The notes below the pieces were generated by a model, which did no database searches, was not told the origin of the DNA, and was given only the letters and a program-made list of their open reading frames with translations. A program made the translations under genes and the position numbers. A stretch of DNA of 64,000 bases from CALNZV01 sp942491115 (GTDB taxonomy: Bacteria > Desulfobacterota > Desulfobacteria > Desulfobacterales > UBA5852): the NCBI GenBank assembly GCA_942491115.1, contig CALNZV010000020.1:558001-622000 (forward strand), in the 5' to 3' direction. Shown here piece by piece: positions 7,915 to 15,764 of this stretch (within the stretch, counting starts at the first letter, position 1; the number at the start of each line of letters is the position of its first letter).

Positions 7915-9954
7915 TCAGTCCCCAACCCGCCTCACGGCGATGCAGGTAATGTCATCGGTGGGGGGGCACGTTCCCACATGTCGTTTCAAAGCGTCCTGTA
8001 AACCGGCGATTTGGCCGCCCGCCGAAGTGGATGCGCTGCCGATAAAGGCCTCCAGCCGCTCGCTGCCGAAGGGAGCCCCGTCGCCATTGACGGCATCCAC
8101 CACACCGTCCGTCAGCCCGATCAACCCGTCGCCCGGAAGAAGGACGGTTTCCGCCGATCGAAAGCGGGCATCGGAAAAGGCCCCGACGGCAGGACCCGTA
8201 GGCCGGAGACGGTCTTTCACGACCCCTCTCCCGGTAACGACCGGGGGCTCGTGCCCCCCGTTGACGTATACCAGCTTTCCTGATGAGGGGTCGAGGACAC
8301 CAAAAAAGAGGGTCGCGAACATCCCCTCCTCGCCATGGGTTACCGCGATATAATGGTTTACGGTAGTCACGGTGCGAAGGAGGAGGGTATCGGATGACAA
8401 TCCAGATGAGTCTCCTGGGGCAGCCAGCCCGCCGTCGGCTCCGGAAAGCACACGAATGAGGCTTCTGAAGATGGCCATAAAGAGGGCGGCGCCAACCCCT
8501 TTGTCGCAGATGTCGGCAATGACGAGACCATAGCGTTTCCCACCCGCCATGGGGAACACGTCGTAAAAATCCCCGCTGACTTGACGGGCCGGTTCGAAAA
8601 GAACGGCCATCTCCCACCCCTCGATATTGGGAAGAACGCTTGGAAGAAACCCCTTCTGGATCCGACGACCGATTTCCAATTCCCCCTCGGCTGCCCGGCG
8701 AGCCCTTTCGTTTCGGGCATACAAGGCGGCTTTCTCGATGGTGATCATCCCCACGATGGCGCCCGTCGATAAGATAACAGATACAATAGGGATCACCACC
8801 GGGAGTAGAAGACGAAACGCCCAGAGAGCCATTGTGGCGATGCCGATATATCCGATTCCCACCGCCAGAGCCCCGACGGCAAAGACCGGGGTGGAGGAGC
8901 GGAAGGACAGGAGAAACACCGCGCCGAGAAGTGCCAGTTCGATCAGGGGGGTAAAGGCCCAGGGGGCCGGTTTGACGACCGTGTTGGAAAGAATGGCGTG
9001 AATCAGCGCTCCGTGGATCACGCCTGTCGACATAATGTCGGGCCCGGGACCCCGCAGCACCCGGATGGGTTGGCCGCCCGTCTCCGAAAAAATGGCGACG
9101 GACCCCGCCAGGCCCGGATCCCCCTCCGTTTCAAGAATTTCGCTGTAGCTGATGTGCCGGAGGCTTTCGGGCCATCGGCCCACATCCAGAATCACACGGC
9201 CTCGTCGGTCAATGGGAATCCTCCGTTGAAGCCGCCCCGATGCATCCGACAGTCGAACCGCCCTCCCTAGATCGACGACCACCCGATCCAGTGAAACGCC
9301 CTCCGCCTCGCAGACGGCCCGCAGAGCCAGACTGGGCACATAGGTATCGCCAGAGCGGACCACCAGAGGCACCCGGCGGAGGATACCGTCCGGGTCCGCA
9401 ATCAGATTTACGAAACCGTAACCCCCTGCCTCGGCAGCGATGGAGGCATAAGGAGTCCGAAGGGTCCGACCCGCGGGCAGATTATCGGTGTCTCCCCGGA
9501 CATCCAGAGTCCAGGAGACCGGCGGACGCGACTCCACGGTCTCCCGCAGTCCATGGTCGGACGGCACCAAATCCGGTTCGACCCCCAAAATAACCCTTCC
9601 CGATGACTCGACAGCCCTGGCCAAGGCCTCGTCTTCAACCCCGTCGCCCGGGCCGTCAAAGACATGGTCGATGACCAGAGGTCCAGCCCCAAGGGTTGTC
9701 AGCCGCCGGATCACCTGACCGTGGATTGACCGGTTGAGGTAATAGTTGGCATCCACGTGAACGAGACGGGATGGTGTGTGGGAGTCGGCGGGATCGGGTC
9801 GGAAGTGGTGGGTAAACAGGGGATCGGATAGTCGATGGCGCAGGCCCTCGAACCGATCCGGATCCCCCCATTCGAGCCCGTGGGAGAGGGCGGCAGCCAT
9901 CAAAATCAGAATCCATCGTCGCCCAAGGGTTCCAGTGACCGCCTCGATCAGCAT
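7915..9954 (-). CDS. CHASE2-domain membrane protein with SpoIIE/RsbU-type phosphatase
   Basis: The 679 residues begin with a membrane anchor (about 10-25) followed by a periplasmic CHASE2 sensor domain to about residue 310, including LVHVDANYYLNRS and PLVIDHVFDGPGDG. Three closely spaced transmembrane helices follow (about 325-400). A short linker leads to a PP2C-like SpoIIE phosphatase domain (about 440-675) with the metal-binding pattern VSGDFYDVF, IADICDKGVGAALFMA, VYVNGGHEPP, GLTDGVVDA and PTDDITC. Such proteins sense an extracellular cue and dephosphorylate an anti-sigma-factor antagonist. No STAS antagonist or HATPase anti-sigma gene is near, so the target is elsewhere. The upstream YceI-like gene lies 48 bases away on the same strand. 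Confidence 0.9.
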   Translation of the reverse strand: MLIEAVTGTLGRRWILILMAAALSHGLEWGDPDRFEGLRHRLSDPLFTHHFRPDPADSHTPSRLVHVDANYYLNRSIHGQVIRRLTTLGAGPLVIDHVFDGPGDGVEDEALARAVESSGRVILGVEPDLVPSDHGLRETVESRPPVSWTLDVRGDTDNLPAGRTLRTPYASIAAEAGGYGFVNLIADPDGILRRVPLVVRSGDTYVPSLALRAVCEAEGVSLDRVVVDLGRAVRLSDASGRLQRRIPIDRRGRVILDVGRWPESLRHISYSEILETEGDPGLAGSVAIFSETGGQPIRVLRGPGPDIMSTGVIHGALIHAILSNTVVKPAPWAFTPLIELALLGAVFLLSFRSSTPVFAVGALAVGIGYIGIATMALWAFRLLLPVVIPIVSVILSTGAIVGMITIEKAALYARNERARRAAEGELEIGRRIQKGFLPSVLPNIEGWEMAVLFEPARQVSGDFYDVFPMAGGKRYGLVIADICDKGVGAALFMAIFRSLIRVLSGADGGLAAPGDSSGLSSDTLLLRTVTTVNHYIAVTHGEEGMFATLFFGVLDPSSGKLVYVNGGHEPPVVTGRGVVKDRLRPTGPAVGAFSDARFRSAETVLLPGDGLIGLTDGVVDAVNGDGAPFGSERLEAFIGSASTSAGGQIAGLQDALKRHVGTCPPTDDITCIAVRRVGD

Positions 9955-10002
9955 ATCGATCCGCTCATCATTCGCCCCCGCTGTCGAAGCAGCCCTGTTT
10001 GC

Positions 10003-11460
10003 CTACAGGGTCCGGGGATGCAGGAAAAGGTTCACATCGAAAATAAGGGTATGCCGGGCCGGTGCAGGGCCCTCAGCGCCCTCGATGTCGAATTCCCTCA
10101 GATCGATCGAAAATGCGGTTCGAACGATGAGGCGGGGTTCTCCTCCCTCGCCGATGACCGGCTCGAACTCCGCGGGGCACTCCAGCGCAACGCTCTTGCC
10201 TTTCAGGGTAAAGGTCCCGGAAACCACACCAGGCGACAGTTGGCCGTAGGCAATCTCGTCATCGCTGGACACGCGGGAAATATCGTATCGGGAAGCCGGA
10301 TATTCCCTGGTGTAGAGGAGAAGACTGCCGCGAATGGCCTCGTCCAGGGTGGGTTCCCCCATGGTGATACTAGATCGTGTGTCCACTTCGACAAAACCGG
10401 AAGCACCGTCCAGGTTCAACCCTTCGGGAAGGGTCAAGGCACCTGAGGCGGCGGTCACCTCTCCCGTGTAGTTGTCTAACGGCGCGGGGAACCGAAACTG
10501 GATGATCGGGGGATCCCCGGGCCCGGGGGCGGCCAAAGTCCAGTGGGATCCGAGGGGGGCAGCCGGACCTGAATTCCCGGCGGTACCGGGAGGCTCTGGA
10601 GGCAAAGGGAATCCGATGGCGTTCCAGTCCCGAGTGGGGACCGTCCGAGCGACGGGGTCAAAGGCATCCCCCGACTGAGGGAGCTGAATTTGTCTGGCGA
10701 CGGCCTCCTCCATGAGCCGCCCAGCCTCCCGAAACAGGGCGTTCCGGTCTTCCCATGGCCCAACCAGGGGATCTATTTTTTTCACGTACACCGGCTCCTT
10801 GCAGTGGAACTGGGAATAGAGGGCAAGGGAGAGAAACAAGGTGCCGTCCTGGGACCGCCATGGGTAGAAGTCCATGTAGAATCCACGGTCTCCCCGGCCC
10901 AACGACACCGTGGATCGAGGCGCAAACCGCTCCATACCCTCGAAAATGCTCTTTAAGGCTTCCGATTTAAAGGCCGCATCGTCGTATGGGTCGGGAGGGG
11001 TGCCGGTGACCGACGATATTTTAATGGGCGCCCAGATGCTCGAACGCCCGGCAGCCCATATCGGAATAGCCTCGCGACGGTTGGGGTCGTCCCCCTGGGG
11101 TATGAAACGGGAGGTACGGATGAAATGGCGGAGTCGTGACGGGGTGGTGGTTCGCCCTTGGTAAATGGATCTTCCCCGGTGGTTTTGATAGACCATAAGG
11201 GGGGTAATGGTCACCGCTTCGGGAACGCCGCCAGCCACCTCAACCAGATGAATCGACACACCCATGTCGTCGGCCGCCTTGCGGATGTCGGGCAGCTGAA
11301 CTTCGCGGAACACCTTGTCCACATCGGACGCTCCCGAGTGAACGAAAACGATGAGTTGCTCGTATGGCCCATCGGCGGAAACCGATGTCGGCGTGATCGA
11401 TACCAGCAGGACGAGCAGGCGCAGTAGGGTGGTATTCCACACAAGAATCCATCCGGTCAT
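10003..11460 (-). CDS. Secreted two-domain protein: thioredoxin-fold-like N-terminus plus YceI-like C-terminus
   Basis: The start chosen is the ATG at 11460, after AAAGGTG and 37 bases past the preceding stop, giving 485 residues. Residues 1-30 form a signal peptide ending in SVSADG. Residues 32-120 (QLIVFVHSGASDVDKVFREVQLPDIRKAA and TPLMVYQNHRGRSIYQG) look like a thioredoxin fold in which no CxxC is present. A middle region contains FYMDFYPWRSQDG. The last 180 residues have the lipocalin-like strand pattern of YceI: RFPAPLDNYTGEV, SGFVEVDTRSSITMG, EYPASRYDISRV and GTFTLKGKSVALECPAEFEPV. It lies directly downstream of a canonical yceI gene, so the two may bind the same isoprenoid-like ligand. 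The N-terminal assignment is a guess from sequence pattern. Confidence 0.65.
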   Translation of the reverse strand: MTGWILVWNTTLLRLLVLLVSITPTSVSADGPYEQLIVFVHSGASDVDKVFREVQLPDIRKAADDMGVSIHLVEVAGGVPEAVTITPLMVYQNHRGRSIYQGRTTTPSRLRHFIRTSRFIPQGDDPNRREAIPIWAAGRSSIWAPIKISSVTGTPPDPYDDAAFKSEALKSIFEGMERFAPRSTVSLGRGDRGFYMDFYPWRSQDGTLFLSLALYSQFHCKEPVYVKKIDPLVGPWEDRNALFREAGRLMEEAVARQIQLPQSGDAFDPVARTVPTRDWNAIGFPLPPEPPGTAGNSGPAAPLGSHWTLAAPGPGDPPIIQFRFPAPLDNYTGEVTAASGALTLPEGLNLDGASGFVEVDTRSSITMGEPTLDEAIRGSLLLYTREYPASRYDISRVSSDDEIAYGQLSPGVVSGTFTLKGKSVALECPAEFEPVIGEGGEPRLIVRTAFSIDLREFDIEGAEGPAPARHTLIFDVNLFLHPRTL

Positions 11461-11497
11461 CGCACCTTTCGAGGGTAGTGGCTGCCTGGACATGGGC

Positions 11498-12088
11498 CTA
11501 CTGGCGGATGCCCTCCACGCTGATGGTGATCTCCACCTCATCGCTGACTCCGTCGGCCATGAATGTCATCCCGAAATCGCTTCGCTTGATCGTGAAAACG
11601 GTTTCAAACCCCCGCCGGTAATTGCCCCACGGATCCTTCCCGGATCCCGTATCCACGGCTGTCACCGTTATCGGTTGGGTCGTCCCGAGAAGTGTCAGGT
11701 CTCCGGTCACTTCGAAATGGGTGTCATCGACCTTTTTGAATGCCGTACTCTTGAAGGTGATATGAGGGTGCTTTTCCACATCGAAGAAATCAGGGCTCCT
11801 CAAATGCTTGTCCCTTTTTTCCACATCGGTATCCACTTTGCTGGCATCCAGTTGCATCTCGATGGCACTGTTTTCCGGCATGGCCTCGTCGATGGTGAAG
11901 CTACCGGTCGGCTCCTCGAAGCGACCGTAGGAATAGCCGATTCCCAGGTGCTTGACTCGGAACATGGCATAGGCGTGGGAAGAATCGACCTGGTAGCTCT
12001 CGGCCGCGAAGGAGGGAATCGTTGCTCCGGCCGACAACGAGAACAACCCGAGCACGATGCCGATAATGATGTATCGAAGTGAAGGCAT
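11498..12088 (-). CDS. YceI-family periplasmic lipid-binding protein
   Basis: This 196-residue protein has a signal peptide (1-29, ending SFAA) and a complete YceI domain. The pattern YQVDSSHAYAMFRVKHLGIGYSYGRFEE, then KVDTDVEKRDKHLRSPDFFDVEKHPHITFKS, LTLLGTTQPIT and FTIKRSDFGM is diagnostic. YceI proteins form a beta-barrel that holds long polyisoprenoid molecules in the periplasm, but their role is not settled. An ATG with a good GGAG a few bases upstream supports the start. It precedes the longer YceI-like gene by 37 bases and the two are likely one transcript, probably including the HD-GYP gene 150 bases upstream. Confidence 0.92.
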   Translation of the reverse strand: MPSLRYIIIGIVLGLFSLSAGATIPSFAAESYQVDSSHAYAMFRVKHLGIGYSYGRFEEPTGSFTIDEAMPENSAIEMQLDASKVDTDVEKRDKHLRSPDFFDVEKHPHITFKSTAFKKVDDTHFEVTGDLTLLGTTQPITVTAVDTGSGKDPWGNYRRGFETVFTIKRSDFGMTFMADGVSDEVEITISVEGIRQ

Positions 12089-12239
12089 ATCCGTCTCCTT
12101 TCTGAAAAAAGTATTTACAAAAAGGGTATGACCGCCTTTCCCATAATCAAGTCCGAAGACGCTGGAAGACCCAGACCGGTGCCGGTAGCTTCCGGGCCGC
12201 GGTCGCTCGGATACCGGCGGTCAAATAAAGGGTCACGCC

Positions 12240-13157
12240 TTATGCGGAATCGTCTTCGATCTGGATGCGGTCGTAGAGGTTGTCTTGAGGGGGGGTCCCG
12301 CGCCGTTCACCTGAGATCGTGCAGGAATCGAAGTCGGGCCGGTCGCTACGATTGAGGCTGACAAGCGCCTGAACCACATCCCATCGGAAGCGCCCTTCTT
12401 CTGCCATGTGGGTAATTTCCTCGAGGGCGGTCCGCAGATCGTAGGAGGTCGGCCGATAAGGACGACGGGCAATCAAGGCGTCGAAGACATCGGACACCGC
12501 CACGATCTCGACCAGGGGATCTTTCAGGAGCAATCCCGACGGATAGCCGGAGCCGTCCCGTCGCTCATGGTGGTCTCTGGCGGTAACGGCGGCAGGGTGG
12601 TCTGGATCGTTGAAGAAAACGCTCAAAAGCACATAGCCCCCCAGAGCGTGGTGTCTTAGGTAGTCCCGCTCTCGGCGGGTGAGGGGCGTTTGTTTCTTAA
12701 GGATGGCCATGGGCACGCAGAGTTTCCCAAAATCGTGGGTGGTCGCGGCCACCGCCTGGCGGGCCGGCAGGGAGGGGGCGGTAATGAGATCCTGAGCTAA
12801 AAGAATCGAGAGGGCAAAGACCACGAGGATATGCCGGTAGGTGTAAGGATCCTCTCTCTTGAACCGATCCAGAATGGCAAGAAGGGGGGCGACCAGCTCA
12901 ATCTGTGCCATCAGGTCGAAAACACCCGCCACCTGTCTCTTGTTGGAGAACATCCGGTCATAGGGCGCTTCTCGACAGAACCGATGAAGGTCCGTGAGGA
13001 GCGATCCGTGGTCAAACAGGCGCACCCCGGGGTAGTCTGTCTTCTCCCGGCGATGAATCGCCTCTTCCAGGGATTCTCTCGTCAAGAGGGTACCGGCGGG
13101 CATCAATTCGGTTCCGTCCGGCAGGGCTACAGGGTAGCGCAGAATCGGTGGTTTCAT
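12240..13157 (-). CDS. HD-GYP domain protein, probable cyclic-di-GMP phosphodiesterase
   Basis: The protein has 305 residues. The N-terminal third (1-110) has no recognised domain: it begins LRYPVALPDGTELMPAG and has a linker with SNKRQV. From about 115 to 285 it carries an HD-GYP domain: YRH, ATTHDFGKLCVP with the HD pair, RHHALGGYVLLS, and RDHHERRDGSGYPSGL, which contains the HHExxDGxGYP signature. This is followed by EIVAVSDVFDALIARRPYR. All metal-binding histidines and the GYP residues are present, so hydrolysis of c-di-GMP is likely. It lacks a receiver domain. A promoter with TATGAT sits about 50 bases upstream. Two PilZ c-di-GMP receptors occur about 16-18 kb away in the same window. 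Confidence 0.88.
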   Translation of the reverse strand: MKPPILRYPVALPDGTELMPAGTLLTRESLEEAIHRREKTDYPGVRLFDHGSLLTDLHRFCREAPYDRMFSNKRQVAGVFDLMAQIELVAPLLAILDRFKREDPYTYRHILVVFALSILLAQDLITAPSLPARQAVAATTHDFGKLCVPMAILKKQTPLTRRERDYLRHHALGGYVLLSVFFNDPDHPAAVTARDHHERRDGSGYPSGLLLKDPLVEIVAVSDVFDALIARRPYRPTSYDLRTALEEITHMAEEGRFRWDVVQALVSLNRSDRPDFDSCTISGERRGTPPQDNLYDRIQIEDDSA

Positions 13158-13205
13158 GTCTGGCTGGTTGGATTCTGGGATAACGGCATTAACTCAATGG
13201 CGCAG

Positions 13206-13235
13206 ATCATACCACAACGGTTGAGGCGAGGGCAA
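13206..13235 (-). promoter_or_regulatory. Probable sigma70 promoter for the HD-GYP gene, with overlapping inverted repeat
   Basis: On the minus strand TTGCCC and TATGAT (5 of 6 matches to the -10 consensus) are 18 bases apart, about 50 bases upstream of the HD-GYP ATG. A perfect 7-base inverted repeat, GAGGGCA/TGCCCTC at 13228-13234 and 13248-13254, overlaps the -35 element and could be an operator. The rest of the 408-base divergent gap (13158-13565) shows nothing else I can support. Confidence 0.5.
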
Positions 13236-13565
13236 TTCCCAATATACTGCCCTCGGGCTCCGAAACAATAGGCCTTTTGTCGGGTATTCCCAGACGACAG
13301 GGCTTCACGATTTAACGCTGGAGGGTCGATCTTTGGGCAACGCCCCAGAATCCTGGATCGGTAACGGTCGGAGAAAGGGGTCGTTATCCAGGCGTCGACG
13401 ACCGTCAACGGATGCCACCACTGAAAAAATCCTTCTGTCGGCTTGCCCCAAACCCGGTAACCCACTATGATTCCCGACAGCGGCGAGCAACCGGATGGGT
13501 CCACCCGTCAGGGCGGCCCCGCCCGGCCACAATGCCATATCCATCATCGACATAAGGAGGCGGCC

Positions 13566-14567
13566 ATGCGGGCAGCAGTATTGCACGGGAAAAAAGACCT
13601 CGACAACCTCGTTTTGGAAGATATCGACGACCCCCGCCCCAACCCGGGTGAGGCCGTCGTGCAGGTGGAGGCTGCGGCCATGAACCACCGGGATGTATGG
13701 ATTCTTCACGGTATGTATCCCGGCATCCGATTGCCGGCCGTGCCGGGATCGGACGGATGCGGCATCGTAATGGCCGTCGGAGACGAGGCCGACGAGAAAT
13801 GGGTCGGTAAAACCGTCATCATCAACCCAAGCATGAACTGGGGAGACGATTCCAGGGTCCAGGGAGACGGCTACCACATCCTGGGGATGCCCGCCAACGG
13901 CACCTTTGCCCAGCAGGTATGCGTCCCGGTGGGAAATCTCGTCGAAAAACCCGGGTACCTTTCCGATGAACTCGCCGCCGCCCTGCCCCTTGCCGGACTG
14001 ACCGGATTTCGAGCCCTCGTCACCCAGGGAAAGGCAACACCGGAGGATGTGATTTTGGTCACGGGTTTCGGAGGAGGGGTGGGGGCCCTCACCACCCAGA
14101 TGGCCATCGCTATGGGGGCTCGGGTGGTAACGACGTCCAGCAGCGATGAGAAATTGGAAACGGCTCGGAAGATGGGAGCGGAGGTCGGAGTCAACTACCG
14201 GTCGCCGGGATGGATGGATGCGATTCTTGAGAAGACCGGTGGCGTCGATCTCATCGTCGACGGGGCGGGGGGGAAGGCGTTCGGCCCCATGCTGAACCTT
14301 CTGAAACCCGGAGGCCGGGTGGTGTCCTACGGGGCCACGGCCGGCCCCATCGAAGACATCGATGTCTACCGATTTTTCTTCAAACAACTGACATTTAAGG
14401 GATCGACCATGGGCAGCCCGGAAGATTTTGCGGGTATGGTCAACCTGTTCGAAGACCACCGGTTGACGCCGCTGGTGGACCGCGTGTTCGCGTTGGAAAA
14501 CATCCACGCCGCTTACCGTCTCATGATGGACGGCAAACAACTTGGGAAAATCATTCTCCGGCCATAG
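13566..14567 (+). CDS. MDR-superfamily NAD(P)-dependent oxidoreductase (zinc-type alcohol dehydrogenase / quinone oxidoreductase-like)
   Basis: The ATG at 13566 follows AAGGAGG closely and gives 333 residues; the frame opens 33 residues earlier without support. The MDR layout is clear: an N-terminal catalytic fold with AAAMNHRDVWILHG and PAVPGSDGCGIV, and a Rossmann domain with VTGFGGGVGALTTQMAIAMGARVV. The usual zinc-ligand cysteine is replaced by Asn in NHRD, so this belongs with the quinone-oxidoreductase-like branch that needs no catalytic zinc. Such enzymes reduce activated double bonds or carbonyl groups with NAD(P)H. It is monocistronic, with an unrelated protease gene about 115 bases downstream on the same strand. 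The substrate is unknown. Confidence 0.85.
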   Translation: MRAAVLHGKKDLDNLVLEDIDDPRPNPGEAVVQVEAAAMNHRDVWILHGMYPGIRLPAVPGSDGCGIVMAVGDEADEKWVGKTVIINPSMNWGDDSRVQGDGYHILGMPANGTFAQQVCVPVGNLVEKPGYLSDELAAALPLAGLTGFRALVTQGKATPEDVILVTGFGGGVGALTTQMAIAMGARVVTTSSSDEKLETARKMGAEVGVNYRSPGWMDAILEKTGGVDLIVDGAGGKAFGPMLNLLKPGGRVVSYGATAGPIEDIDVYRFFFKQLTFKGSTMGSPEDFAGMVNLFEDHRLTPLVDRVFALENIHAAYRLMMDGKQLGKIILRP

Positions 14568-14681
14568 CGGAGTGCGACGGGAAGCGATCGGGTCGGACAC
14601 CTCAACCGCCATGCCTGTGAATGGGTCATCGTTTCCCCGACAAACCCGACCGACAGCCGTGGCGAAAGGATTTCACCAGGG

Positions 14682-15764
14682 ATGAACGCCAAACGCTTTC
14701 TCCTGCCAGCGGTTATTTTGGTCATTGTCTCGGCCGTCGCCTATTATCATTTCCCGGGCCGGAAAGTCCCCGTTGAGTCCCCGCCCCGGACGGTGTCCCC
14801 CCGGGGGGATCTGGCCGCCGTCGAGCAGTCCACTATCGCTATCTTCAACAACGCGTCCCCATCGGTGGTTTACATTTTCACCGAAAATGCCGTCGGCGGG
14901 TTTTTCGGAACACAGCAGTTGAGGCAAGGGGCGGGCTCCGGATTTTTATGGGATGCCCTCGGCCATGTCGTCACCAACCACCACGTCATAGAAGGGTCCA
15001 GGCGGATTCGTGTCCGGCTGGATTCCGGTGAAGCCATCGACGCCACCCTGGTGGGTTCATCTCCGGACCATGATTTGGCAGTCATCCGGCTGCGCTCCGT
15101 GCCGTCGGGTCTTTACCCCCTCCCCATTGGAACCGCCGGCGACCTCCAGGTGGGTCAAGCCGTCTATGCCATCGGCAATCCCTTCGGCTTGTCGCGAACC
15201 CTCACCACCGGTGTCGTCAGCGCACTGGACCGCCGCCTGCCAACCACCGGCGGCCGGGAAGTGGTGGGCGTCATTCAAACCGATGCCGCCATCAATCCGG
15301 GCAACTCGGGCGGTCCCCTGCTGGATTCCGCCGGCCGACTGATCGGTGTCAACACCGCAATCATTTCGGGGTCCGGAGGCTCTGCCGGCATCGGGTTTGC
15401 CGTGCCCGTGGACACCATCAATCTGGTGGTTCCTCAGTTGATCAGCAGCGGAAAGGTCCCCCGCCCCGGAATCGGCATCACCGTCCTCGATGCGGAAGCG
15501 GCCGCAAGCTTAGGCGTCGTGGGTGTGGTCATCGACCGGGTGCTTCCCGGGTCCGAAGCGGAGCGGGCAGGCCTGGAGGGCATCGACTACCGTGAGCGGG
15601 TCCTGGGGGATGTCATCATCGGAGCAAACGGTCAGTCGGTCAAGGATCTGGTGGATTTTTCTCGAATCATCGAGGCCGCAGGCATCGGTCAAACCATCCG
15701 CATTACGGTTAAGCGGGCTGACCGGGTCCGGGAGGTGGATGTGAGGATCATGGATATCTCCTGA
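14682..15764 (+). CDS. DegS/HtrA-like trypsin-type serine protease with one PDZ domain
   Basis: The protein has 360 residues. Residues 5-22 form an uncleaved-looking membrane anchor, as in DegS, so the body faces the periplasm. The protease domain holds the full triad: His101 in TNHHV, Asp131 in HDLAV and Ser209 in GNSGGPL, with the conserved GSGF, AIGNPFGL and GIGFAVP segments. A single PDZ domain (about 270-355) ends the protein, with LGVVGVVIDRVLPGSEAERAGL and LGDVIIGANGQSV. One PDZ plus a membrane anchor suggests a regulatory protease such as DegS rather than a DegP chaperone. No RseA/RpoE genes are nearby. The last 17 bases overlap the convergent amidohydrolase gene. Confidence 0.93.
   Translation: MNAKRFLLPAVILVIVSAVAYYHFPGRKVPVESPPRTVSPRGDLAAVEQSTIAIFNNASPSVVYIFTENAVGGFFGTQQLRQGAGSGFLWDALGHVVTNHHVIEGSRRIRVRLDSGEAIDATLVGSSPDHDLAVIRLRSVPSGLYPLPIGTAGDLQVGQAVYAIGNPFGLSRTLTTGVVSALDRRLPTTGGREVVGVIQTDAAINPGNSGGPLLDSAGRLIGVNTAIISGSGGSAGIGFAVPVDTINLVVPQLISSGKVPRPGIGITVLDAEAAASLGVVGVVIDRVLPGSEAERAGLEGIDYRERVLGDVIIGANGQSVKDLVDFSRIIEAAGIGQTIRITVKRADRVREVDVRIMDIS

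Noticed and set aside
13305..14612. 435-codon open frame on the minus strand, opposite the MDR oxidoreductase gene
   Set aside because: It mirrors a clear dehydrogenase in codon phase; its translation has no family pattern, and GC-rich genes often leave the complementary frame open.
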